Positions 11,801 through 19,300 of a DNA stretch of 64,000 nucleotides are shown in pieces. A program made the position numbers and the translations under genes. The DNA comes from Okapia johnstoni. Lineage: Eukaryota; Chordata; Mammalia; Artiodactyla; Giraffidae. Position 1 is the stretch's first letter, and every line of letters begins with the position of its first letter. The stretch spans positions 6,998,501-7,062,500 of the forward strand of contig CM044316.1 of the NCBI GenBank assembly GCA_024291935.2, read 5' to 3'. Below the pieces are notes generated by a model. It did no database searches. It saw only the letters and a list, made by a program, of their open reading frames with translations, and was not told where the DNA came from.

Positions 11801-12468
11801 GCCCCAACACATCGAAGACCCGCTTCTTGGTCACCTCCATCCACCTCAAGTCTCTGGGAGGGCCTCTCGTGCAGTCCCTCAGCTCCTTCCAAACAAGTTG
11901 GGACAGACCCTCTATCTCTTAGTCTGGGCCCGCCCCTATCCAGCTCACGACCTCACTAAGGACTGGTTGATTGGTCCTTTCATCTCAGGTTCTAATTCAC
12001 CAACCCCTTCTTCAGAAGTATCTAGGCCCCACCCCCAGGCTGGATAAATCCCACCTCCATCTCAAGCTCCGCGCCGTAGTCCCTGACTCCAACCGGGAGC
12101 TCTAGGGGAGTCCCTCAGCCTCTGACTCTTTCTTCTCACGCGTAATCCCTTCAGGACCGCGAAGTTGGATCCAGGGCGCGATCCTCCAACCAATGGGGGC
12201 CATAGGCTGAAAAGTCTGGTGAGACCCATGCCCGAGCCCTGGGACAGATTTAGGATGGTTGAGGGAACACGAGTTGGGATGCAACCCTCCCCTGGCTCTG
12301 AGTCCACTGCCGCTGCCTCCCCAGGAGTGCCGACTAGCTGAGATAGAGAGTACTCAGGCCCAGCTGAAGGATACCATCCAGAACCTGCAGCTTCTTCCCA
12401 GGACATCGGAGTCCCAGAGCCAGCCCCTGCCCCTCAGAACTCCCTGCATCAACGGAGACACCACTTGA
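1338..12468 (+). CDS. RASAL3: RASAL3, RAS protein activator-like 3 (18 exons, two frame breaks)
   Basis: A SynGAP-family Ras GTPase-activating protein that speeds GTP hydrolysis by Ras in blood cells and is known to support naive T cells. Coding exons: 1338-1659, 3724-3854, 4006-4084, 4195-4256, 5018-5088, 5806-5932, 6020-6118, 6530-7074, 7409-7553, 7805-7949, 9047-9283, 9371-9572, 9678-9796, 10836-11227, 11515-11672, 12155-12218 and 12325-12468. They add up to 3042 bases, or 1013 residues plus stop; I recall about 1011 for human. Order of domains: basic proline-rich N-terminus, PH (to about residue 297), C2 (about 298-420), RasGAP with the FRENTLATK arginine finger (about residue 502) and FLRLLCPAI (about 611-619), Arg/Pro-rich linker, C-terminal coiled coil. 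Exon 9 is one base short and exon 15 one base long relative to the frame. Read literally, the product stops at 7028-7030 after about 463 residues, before the GAP domain. Identity is certain; whether the gene is intact is not. Confidence 0.95.
2819..2873 (+). repeat. (TG)n microsatellite
   Basis: About 27 uninterrupted TG units directly abutting the end of an inverted SINE, a frequent arrangement because the SINE tail seeds the repeat. Likely polymorphic. Confidence 0.95.
2874..3090 (-). repeat. Bov-tA type SINE (reverse)
   Basis: Reverse-strand copy: CTCAGTTGCTCAGTC at the left, ...AAGAATACTGGAGCAGG..., ending in the inverted promoter end CTGAGCCAGCTGGGAAACCC. Confidence 0.88.
3187..3405 (+). 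repeat. Bov-tA type SINE
   Basis: Forward copy from GGGGCTTCCCTAAGTAGCTC through GAGTCGGAAACGACTTAGCG with a CAGCAATAGCAG tail. Confidence 0.9.
3724..3854 (+). CDS. RASAL3: RASAL3 exon 3
   Basis: Acceptor ctacccag and donor gtaaga. It encodes an acidic PEPEPELEP stretch followed by [20 protein letters not shown], just N-terminal to the PH domain. Phase 1 to 0. Confidence 0.9.
4006..4084 (+). CDS. RASAL3: RASAL3 exon 4
   Basis: Acceptor ggggacag, donor gtaagc. It encodes [20 protein letters not shown], a serine-rich segment conserved in the family. Phase 0 to 1. Confidence 0.88.
4195..4256 (+). CDS. RASAL3: RASAL3 exon 5
   Basis: Short 62-base exon with acceptor acccacag and donor gtaagt. 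It encodes [20 protein letters not shown]. The frame is continuous with both neighbours (phase 1 to 0). Confidence 0.87.
4345..4708 (-). repeat. CHR-type tRNA-Glu SINE (reverse)
   Basis: Recognised by GCTGTGCTGGGTCTTTGTTA, GCTTTCTCTAGTTGCGGCGA, TTAGTTGCTCCGCAGCATGT and the terminal ACCACTAAGGAAATCC. Lies in RASAL3 intron 5. Confidence 0.85.
5018..5088 (+). CDS. RASAL3: RASAL3 exon 6, start of PH region
   Basis: Acceptor ccccacag and donor gtaagg. It encodes [20 protein letters not shown], a Lys-rich helix preceding the PH core. Phase 0 to 2. Confidence 0.9.
5376..5515 (-). repeat. Partial Bov-tA SINE with (TG)n
   Basis: A short TG run (5376-5402) is followed by a truncated reverse SINE (GTCATGTCTGACTCTTTGCA to ATACTGGAGTGGTTTGCCAT). 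RASAL3 intron 6. Confidence 0.82.
5806..5932 (+). CDS. RASAL3: RASAL3 exon 7, PH domain
   Basis: Acceptor ttcgccag and donor gtaagt. It encodes [19 protein letters not shown] and the PH strands ending in EEPHCFQ. Phase 2 to 0. Confidence 0.9.
6020..6118 (+). CDS. RASAL3: RASAL3 exon 8, end of PH domain
   Basis: Acceptor ctcaacag and donor gtcggt (weak after G, but the frame fits). It encodes [20 protein letters not shown] and then [10 protein letters not shown], the C-terminal PH helix with its conserved Trp. Phase 0 to 0. Confidence 0.9.
6530..7074 (+). CDS. RASAL3: RASAL3 exon 9, C2 domain and start of GAP region (one base short)
   Basis: The exon starts in phase 0 ([20 protein letters not shown]). 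From the GCG repeat onward, homology to human continues in another frame ([15 protein letters not shown] through RATGRAQ). The exon is 545 bases although both flanking junctions are phase 0, so one base is missing, most likely in the C tract at 6590-6595. The original frame stops at 7028-7030. GC content is very high. The donor follows CAG at 7074. Confidence 0.88.
7409..7553 (+). CDS. RASAL3: RASAL3 exon 10, RasGAP arginine finger
   Basis: Encodes [20 protein letters not shown] followed by [15 protein letters not shown]. The Arg codon at 7475-7477 corresponds to the catalytic arginine finger of RasGAPs such as SynGAP. Donor gtgagc. Phase 0 to 1. Confidence 0.92.
7805..7949 (+). CDS. RASAL3: RASAL3 exon 11, RasGAP domain
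   Basis: Acceptor gactgcag and donor gtgagt. It encodes [20 protein letters not shown] and then a helix ending in FENIIHSY. Phase 1 to 2. Confidence 0.91.
8001..8990 (-). repeat. Degenerate TGACCC-rich minisatellite in RASAL3 intron 11
   Basis: Repeated degenerate copies of CCAATCCCATG, TGACCCTATA and CTGACCCCAAG, about 30-40 bases apart, on both sides of a SINE at 8293-8508. No coding potential seen. The strand is arbitrary. Confidence 0.6.
8293..8508 (+). repeat. Bov-tA type SINE
   Basis: Forward copy, GCTTCCCTGGTGGCTCAGAT to an ACTTTCACTTTCACT tail, inserted in the intron 11 minisatellite. Confidence 0.9.
9047..9283 (+). CDS. RASAL3: RASAL3 exon 12, RasGAP core
   Basis: Acceptor tctcccag and donor gtaggt. 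It holds the family FLR...PA signature ([19 protein letters not shown]) and the following helix ([17 protein letters not shown]). Phase 2 to 2. Confidence 0.93.
9371..9572 (+). CDS. RASAL3: RASAL3 exon 13, RasGAP end
   Basis: Acceptor gatgcag and donor gtgtgg. It encodes [20 protein letters not shown] and then [20 protein letters not shown]. Phase 2 to 0. Confidence 0.92.
9678..9796 (+). CDS. RASAL3: RASAL3 exon 14
   Basis: Acceptor tttaccag and donor gtaact. It encodes [20 protein letters not shown] and then a Pro-rich stretch. Phase 0 to 2. Confidence 0.9.
9830..10800 (+). repeat. Degenerate GGTCAGAG-rich minisatellite in RASAL3 intron 14
   Basis: More than a dozen copies of GGTCA, mostly within GGGGTCAGAGACAGGGTCAT-like units of about 20-35 bases, interrupted by a SINE (10325-10545). 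No exon recognised. Confidence 0.65.
10325..10545 (+). repeat. Bov-tA type SINE
   Basis: Forward copy starting GGGCTTCCCAGGTGGTGCTA with CCCACTCCAGTATTCTTGAC and GGAGCCTGGTGGGCTACAGT. Confidence 0.88.
10836..11227 (+). CDS. RASAL3: RASAL3 exon 15, Arg/Pro-rich linker (one base long)
   Basis: In phase from the acceptor it reads [20 protein letters not shown] and then leaves the conserved frame; [11 protein letters not shown] and everything after it lie one base further along. The exon has 392 bases where the flanking phases need 391. The extra base is probably in the accccctctc tract (10891-10900). The uncorrected frame reaches a stop about 55 bases later. Rich in Arg, Pro and Ser with RTQSVP and SLPRKPSVP motifs. 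Confidence 0.87.
11515..11672 (+). CDS. RASAL3: RASAL3 exon 16, coiled coil
   Basis: Acceptor ccctacag and donor gtaagc. It encodes a Leu heptad helix ([20 protein letters not shown] and following), which predicts a coiled coil of about 50 residues. Phase 0 to 2. Confidence 0.91.
12155..12218 (+). CDS. RASAL3: RASAL3 exon 17
   Basis: Short 64-base exon with acceptor cccttcag and donor gtgaga. It encodes [20 protein letters not shown], matching the human spacer between the two coiled-coil helices. Phase 2 to 0. Confidence 0.86.
12325..12468 (+). CDS. RASAL3: RASAL3 exon 18, C-terminus and stop
   Basis: Acceptor ctccccag. It encodes a second coiled-coil helix ([20 protein letters not shown]) and the conserved C-terminus CINGDTT, with the stop TGA at 12466-12468. 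Confidence 0.92.
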   Translation, partial: ECRLAEIESTQAQLKDTIQNLQLLPRTSESQSQPLPLRTPCINGDTT

Positions 12469-12610
12469 GTTGCCCACTCGGCCCGACGTGCTTTGGGAGC
12501 AGAGAGAAAGCCGTCTAAGGGGCCTGTCCACCCCGTGCCTCAAACCCACGTGGCCTACAGTAGGGAGTGGAGCTGTAGGTGCCAAACAGTCCGGCACTAT
12601 CAGGTTGCCC

Positions 12611-12633
12611 AGTAAAATCTTGATTTCAGTAAA
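12611..12633 (+). terminator. RASAL3: RASAL3 polyadenylation signals (AGTAAA, twice)
   Basis: AGTAAA, a known variant poly(A) signal, occurs at 12611-12616 and again at 12628-12633, about 145-165 bases after the stop codon. No AATAAA lies closer. The choice between the two is not visible from sequence. Confidence 0.55.
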
Positions 12634-13456
12634 AATCGGTGGTTTTTTTGCCCCTGAGCTTTGCCAATCAGAAAGCAAACTCCATCCCCTCAATCCAGCT
12701 CTCTCAAACTCTGCCCTAATTGCAGGTCTCAGGGGAGGGGGTTGATGCAGGGAGATTCTCACCAGCCGTGTGACCTTAGTCCCTCACTTTCTCAGAGTCT
12801 TGATCTCCTCATTTGTAAAATGGATTTAAAGTTCCTTATACAGTAAAAGACCTATAGTTTAAAGTGTTTGATAAAAGGTATTTGTCATTGTTAGTGGTAG
12901 GAGTTGATTCTCGGTAAAGCCCAGATCTCATCTCCACTAATTTCCAGATCTCAGATGAGAGCATCTTCCTAGTGCTCCAATTCCAACATTGGCTCCTTGA
13001 TGCAGTGAGGGCGTGGGTCTGGGAGGCAGATGAAAGAAGGAGTGGGTAGATATAGAGAAGGTTAAGCTCTGTGTGTGGTGGTTGAAAAAATGAATGGGCG
13101 CTTGAATCATGAGTGGGTAAATCGGTGAGGGTTAGGGTGGATAGGACAATAGGCAGATGAATAGGTTAGCATTTGCTGGATGTTTGCCCTGGTAGGTGAG
13201 TAGTTGAGTAGGTGGTTAGCTGGGATGGGTATATCTGTCTAGAAAAGGCCAGGTTCATAGTAGGAAATAAATATTTGAATTAAATGAGTAAGCAGTTATA
13301 TGTATTGCAAGTACATTTGTTGAGGTCTCCTGAGACTCTCAGGCTGGGCAGTGGGGAAACAATAATGAACTCAACAGACAGACTCTTGTACTCATGGAGC
13401 TTACACTCTAGTGGAGAAGACAAACATGCAATTGATGGATAGGTGTTTGAGTGACT

Positions 13457-13665
13457 ATCTTCCCTGGTGGCTCAAATGGTAAAGCGTCTGCCTACAGTGT
13501 TGGAGACCTGGGTTTAATCCCTGGGTTGGGAAGATCCTCTGGAGAAGGAAATGGCAACCCACTCCAGTACTCTTGCCTGGAAAATCCCATGGACGAAGGA
13601 GCATGGTAGGCTACAGTCCATGGGGTCACAAAGAGTCTGACACGACTGAGCAACTTCACTTTTGG
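13457..13665 (+). repeat. Bov-tA type SINE
   Basis: Forward copy, TCTTCCCTGGTGGCTCAAAT to GACTGAGCAACTTCACTTTT. Confidence 0.9.
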
Positions 13666-13699
13666 GTGTCTGGGTGAAAGGATTATGTGCAGAGATGGT

Positions 13700-13945
13700 G
13701 GATGCTTGTTTGGTTGTATGGATAAGTAGGTATTTACATAGGTAGTGGATGTATGAGTAGGTAGATGGGAGGTGGTCACTGAGTAAGTGTTTGGATGGAT
13801 GGATGGATGGATAGGTGGTTGTGGGGTGGACAGCTAGGTGGTTAATTGACTGGATGGGTAAATGAGTGGTTGGGTGTGTCGGTGAATGGGTGGAGAGATG
13901 AATGGGTAGTTGGACATGTGGATGGGTGATGGGAGGGAGAAGTAG
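13700..13945 (+). repeat. Degenerate (ATGG)n minisatellite
   Basis: Pure (GGAT)n at about 13790-13812 grading into diverged TGGATGGGTAAATGAG-type units. Similar diverged units lie at 13080-13250, left of the SINE. Confidence 0.75.
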
Positions 13946-14329
13946 CATTGTGTACATTATGGGGTCATCTTGGCAACTGTGATCCTGGGGGTTGGGTGGA
14001 AAGCGGGGCTTTGCACTGGGGACCTAGGCCAGCTCTAGGGGCGTGAAAGTACTGAAGTCCAGTGTAGGTAATGAGGAAGGAGGGAACGAGCTCGTGGTTG
14101 GAAGTTACCAAGGGTCTGAAGGCTAGGGATTGGCCATGTGGAGTCCTCAATGACCTATGAATGACCCGTGGGGGAACTTTTCTGCCCCCCTCCCCACTCT
14201 TCTGGTGCTATTAGCGAGCCTAGCATTGAAAGAACCAGTGGGGTGATGAAGAGCCATTGGGGACAGGAGGACAAGAGTGTTGTCATGGTAACAGAGCCTC
14301 TCCCTGGACTCTCAGGTCGCACGGGCCCT

Positions 14330-15250
14330 TTAAGGGTCACCCTTTGGCCACTCCCAAAATGGCGGCGCGCCTGCTGGCTGCCCCCCCACCGGGTTGGCGC
14401 GGGGGGGAGGGGGGCGCCCCGGACCTCCCCATCATGGCGGCGCGGCGGGGCTGTCGCGCTGAGGTCACGGCGGCGCGCCGGGGGGGCGGGGCGGCGGGGG
14501 GAGCGATTTAAAGGGACAATGTCCCCTGAGCGGTGGAGGCGGCGGCGGCTGCGGAGGCCGCGGCACCGGCACCGGGAGCGGCAAAGGCGGTAGCGGCAGC
14601 GACGGCCGCACCAAAGAAGGGAGCTCCGAGCCCCGGCGCCCAGCCGGCGGCGCCGCCTCCCCGGTGAGGCCGGGCCCGGCCTGGGGAGCCCGCGGGCGGG
14701 GCGGAGCCGGCATGGGGAGGGGGAGGCCCGGGCCGGGCCGGGCCAGGCGGGACCCCCCCGGGGCGGGGGGCGGGGCGGGGCCTGTAGGGGCGGGGCCTGG
14801 TCGGGGGCGGGGCCGCACAGGTTGGGGGGAGGAGCGGGGGTCTTGGGGCAGGTGTCCCCCCCCACCGCCTCGGCGCGTCCCGCGGGGTCTCCCGCCCCGA
14901 GGTGCACGGGCGGAGGGCGCATCTCGTGGACTCTGGCGCCCCGAGGGGTGCGCTGGTGCGGCGCCGCCACCACCCTTGAGACCCCCGGGGGCGTCCAGGA
15001 GGGAACCCCCTTCCCCACGCTACCAAAGTGCTCCGAAGTTGCGGTCCCGCCCGTTCCCCGCAGGCAGTGCCCACCCGGTGGGCACCCGCAGGTGCTTCCT
15101 CGGGGCCTGGGCAAGGACCCCCCATCACAACGGCCAGTCCACGGATAGGCCCCCTGGGAGCCCCCAGGCCCTCGAGGGCAGCGCCTGCAGCCAGGCCTGG
15201 AGCCCCGGCCCCGCCCCGGTTGCCTGGGATCGGCCTCCCTACCATCTCCC
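14330..15250 (+). promoter_or_regulatory. WIZ: CpG island, promoter of long WIZ
   Basis: Dense CpG with GC boxes. YY1-like CCAAAATGGCGGC is at 14354-14366 and CATCATGGCGGC at 14430-14441. A TATA-like ATTTAAA is near 14506. A donor GTGAGG at 14664 fits a noncoding first exon (about 14515-14663) joined to the exon starting at 16083. Exact start sites cannot be read from the sequence. Confidence 0.75.
14515..14663 (+). other. WIZ: Putative WIZ 5' untranslated exon
   Basis: Lies between the TATA-like element and a good donor (CCCG|gtgagg). It contains an upstream ATG (14519) opening a 24-codon, arginine-rich reading frame that stops at 14591-14593. The exon's 5' limit is inferred. Confidence 0.45.
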
Positions 15251-16060
15251 TGGGGAGGGCGCCTCATTCCTGCCCTTCACTTTCCGCCGTTACCTTGAAG
15301 GTATTTATAGGTGGAGAAGAGAGCCCCCACCCCCCATGGCCTCCCCAGGGTCCTCATTTCTGGACCAGGAGCTCCATCCTTCCCTTTTGCCCGCAGACTA
15401 GAGAGATCTTGGGAGGTTGGGATGGAGGAACCCAGGCTGGGTATGCATGAGGGGTAACGTTGGGGTGAAGCAAGAGGGTTAAGGCTGGGGTCACTTGCGG
15501 CTGAGTGTGAGGGTGAAAGGGTTAATGCTGGAGAACCCTAAGGTTGTGTGTAGACGGAGGGTTGGAGTGTGGGAAAAGTGAGGGGTAACTGATCCGGGCG
15601 ACGGGAGTGAGAAAAGTGCAGGGGTAGTGATGGGGGGACTTGAGACAGTTTATGGGATCAGAGTGTAGCAGTGCTGAGGCACGCACATAGGATATGCATG
15701 TGCATGGAAGTGAGTTCACAACTGGGAAAAGTGCAACCATGAATGAATGAAGGGAGGAATCTAGGAGAAGTAATAGGTTTAATGCTGCAAGAAAGCAAGG
15801 TGTCTGAGCGTGAATGCTGTAAAGTGGGGGAAACTGAGGCAGTGCAAAGAGAGGAGTTGTGGACGAAAGCCAAGGTGTGCTGAGATTAGAGACCATTGAG
15901 ATCAATGTGTAGGGATAGGTCTCAGCACTATGGACTTGCTCATCTGTGCTTGGGGGTAAACTGAGGCACCAAGCTACAAGGGTGAGGACAGGGGCTTTGG
16001 GGAAGGAGAAACTGAGGCAAAATCCCTTTCCAGCCTCCCCTGAGCACCTGTCTACCCCCA

Positions 16061-16080
16061 CCCCCCCCCCCCCCCCCCCC
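16061..16080 (+). repeat. WIZ: C20 homopolymer at WIZ acceptor
   Basis: Twenty consecutive C directly precede the AG acceptor (16081-16082) of the first WIZ coding exon and form its whole polypyrimidine tract. Assembly length may be unreliable. Confidence 0.9.
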
Positions 16081-16141
16081 AGACCTACAATGCCTCACTG
16101 AGCCGGGCCAGCAGCTGAGTGGAGCCAAGCAGACAGCATCT

Positions 16142-16346
16142 ATGGATGGGCCCCTAGCAGGCGGCCTGGCCGCCCCAGATCGTCCTCGAGGCCCCGAGAG
16201 ACTGCCTGGCCCAGCGCCGAGGCAGGACATCGAAGGTGGGGCCGAGGTTGCTGAGGGGGAAGGTTGCATCTTCCGGTCTACCCATTACCTGCCTGTCACC
16301 AAGGAGGGCCCTCGAGACGTTCTGGATGGCAGAGGTGGCATTTCTG
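16142..16346 (+). CDS. WIZ: WIZ exon with long-form start codon
   Basis: The exon begins at 16083 after the C20 acceptor. ATG 16142 starts MDGPLAGGLAAPDRPRGPER, close to the human N-terminus. It ends GRGGIS and phase 1 before gtaaga. Confidence 0.92.
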
Positions 16347-19300
16347 GTAAGAGGGTGGGCCCTGGGGCCCTGAGGGGAGCATGCAGCCAGGTCCCCAAGG
16401 CTCAGGGAGGGCCGAGTCACCCAGCCCATCAGGGGCTGAGTTGGGATCCTGATTCTACCTGGGTTCAGAGCCTTTGCCTTCTGCTTAGTTGCCCATTTTA
16501 CAGTTGTGAAAGCAGAGGTCTCAGGATCTAATGACCTGACCAAGGCCCGCCCTGGTGGAGAGCAAGGAGCTGGGACTTGACTCATGTCTGCCTGGCTTCC
16601 TTCTTGGAGCATACTAATGGGGTCCAGATGCTCAGCTTAGCACCCCTGAGCTCCCCTCCCTAAACCCACTTGTTCTCCAGGTATGTCCCCATTCCCGTCA
16701 GTCTATTCCAGTTCCTTCTTGCTGCACTGTCTTGGCGAGTCCCACTTGGGCCAGGGGCCCAAACAGCTTATGCCCCCTAGTGGCCTGGGAGAGACTGGGC
16801 AGTCAGGGATGACAGCCATCCCTTTATGCCTCGGTTTCCCAACAAAAGGGGATCTCGCACCATCCCCACCTAAAGAGTTGTCATTGCTTCATTAAATACT
16901 CAGCAACTACCATGTGCCAGGCTCCATTCTAGCTGCTGGGGATACAGCTGTAAGCAAAAAAGACAAGAGTCCCTGCCCTTAGGGACCTGATGTTCTAGTA
17001 GGGGAGACAGACAACAACTGTACAAATACCGTACAGGCAGGTAGTGACAGGTGCTGTGAGGGTGTTAAACAGAGTGCCAGGATCATGCCTGGGGGACCTG
17101 GGAAACCCCCGTGAAGGGGTGGGATTTGAAACAGCAGGTGCAAAAAAAAAAAAAAAGAAAAAAGAAACAGCAGGTGCAGAGGCCCTGTGGTAAGGAGGAG
17201 CCTGGTGTAGTCAAGGGCCAGGCAGGAGCCTGTTGTAGCTAAAGAGTGGTGGGTGCGGTGTAGGCTGATGTACCTCATCATGGGTCTCCTACATACCAAG
17301 CCCTTTATGTGATCATCTCCTGTCATTCTCAAAAGAACCGTGTGGGGTAACCTCAGTTATTATTATCCAGTGTTAGAGATGGGGAAACTCAGATCCTGAA
17401 GTCTCAAGTCAATTTCCGAAGGGCCCACAGCCAGGCAGTAACCTGGCTTGACAGCCCGCATCCTTCACCACCACCCTATGTCAGGGCATCCTTGACCTGC
17501 CCCAGCTCACCTTAGTGAGGCTCATGATGCTCAGTTACTTACAGAGCATGGCATGCTCACCTCCTCAGGGCTGGACACTGGTGCACAGCCAGGGACCAAG
17601 CATACACTCCACCTCCGCCCCCGCTGGACCCCGCCATCTGGGGTCAGACAGACAGACAGATCAGCCACAAGCTGTTAAGACATAGTTGCAGAGATTGCAA
17701 TGGGGGATGCCAGGCTGGGGGACATCCCGGAGTCCTGGATGAGGAACCGTGAGTCAGGCAGGGGGCAGGGGACATCCAGACAGGGGGCTCCACACAGGCA
17801 GTGGTGTGGAGGTGAGTAGTGGTACCCAAAGGTGTCATGCAGAAGGACGAGAGGGCAAGACTCCTGCTCAAAGAACCATACCCTCCCCCAAACTGTTAGG
17901 AACCAAGGCCCAAAGAGAGGCAAGCCCATGTCCCAGGTCATGCAGCTGACCAGGGCAGGTCCAGGACTTTGACTCTGTAGGAGTCCTGGGGAATGGACTT
18001 TGGGGCCTAGGGCCCTCTTTGGATCTGGCTCAGGAATTGGGCATTCTACTGTACCTGGCAGAAGTCCTAGGTCTGAGGACTTCCCTGGTGGTCCAGTGAT
18101 TAAGACTCCATGCTTCCACTGCAGAGGGAGTGGGTTTGATTCCTGGTCAGGGAACTAAGATTCCCACGTGCCACGTGGTGTGGCCAAAAAAAAAAGAAAA
18201 ATAAGAATCGCAGGTCTGGAGAGAGGGAGAAAGTAGGTAGGTGGGTAGGTGTGTGCTCACTCCTCATGGGGAGTCCACCAGGGTCCAGGGCACATGCCTG
18301 GGGAGGAGGTGGGGTGTGGGTACTGAGGGGGGACAGGTCTACTTCTAATGGTACCGCTGAGCATTTGGGGCATGGGGCGAGGGCTTGACTTGGAGTAGGG
18401 TTATGGCCTGGAAGGTGGAGAAGGGCCTAGGCTTCAGAGTGTCTGCCCCACTGCCCTCTTAGCCCGTTCCACCCTGCCTTCCCCACGCACCTGCCCTAGG
18501 AGTCTTGTGATGCCTATAAATAGAAACAGCCTCTGAGGCTGCCATTCCATGGTGAAGCCTGGGCCCTCCCCCATACCCACCTAGTCCTGGCAGCCCCTCA
18601 AGAGTACCTCTGGAGGGGCTACCTCCAAACTCCTCCACCTAGACATGGATGAATCCACTGCCTCCTCTGTCCTCCATTATAGCTATTGGCCTGGAGCCCC
18701 CATGGCCTCACCTGCAGCCCCTCACCCAATGCTTGGCTTCTCTGGTTGGCCTCCTGGGTGCACCTGAAGCTTCGGGGGCTGGGATGGTCCATATGGATTT
18801 CTGAAGAGTCTGGTGCACGCCTGGCATTGGGAGCAGGGAGCTAAGGGATGAACAATGCATCATTTCTGCCCTCATGGGATCCCAGAGTGTGGAGTGAGTG
18901 GGCCTGAGGTTCTCGGTCAAGCCTCCACTTTCCAACCTGGGGTATGTCTGAGCCAACCCTGAACCCCAACCTGGGAAAACCACCCCCTTTCCTTCCCCCC
19001 ACCGCCGACTCTCTGGATTGAGCATTTACTCTGTGATCTTCCTTGGCGCCTGTCACTGGCCCTTCGAGACTGGGGCCGTAGCTGTTGCCGTTATATCAAG
19101 GAGGAAACAGGCTTGGAGTGAGAAAGACATGCCCTTCAGTTTCCCGCTTGGCCTTGAACTGGATCTGTCTGACCCTGATGTCTAGGTTCTTGGCCACTTT
19201 GCCAAGCTGCCTGGCTTGGGCATCAAGCCGCCCATGGACACCCTTCTCATTTTCAGTTGCTCACTTTCAAACCCTCTCGGGGACCCCAGATGGCAGGAGC

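Larger units (their letters stand above)
12640..14200. other. RASAL3-WIZ intergenic region
   Basis: No gene recognised. Contains an old interspersed repeat (about 13310-13440), a forward SINE (13457-13665) and flanking ATGG-rich minisatellite sequence. Confidence 0.6.

Noticed and set aside
14155..15267. 370-residue open frame on the minus strand across the WIZ CpG island
   Set aside because: Composition is Pro/Arg/Gly/Ala from CpG-rich DNA, with no domain and no splice structure. Stop codons are rare by chance in such sequence.
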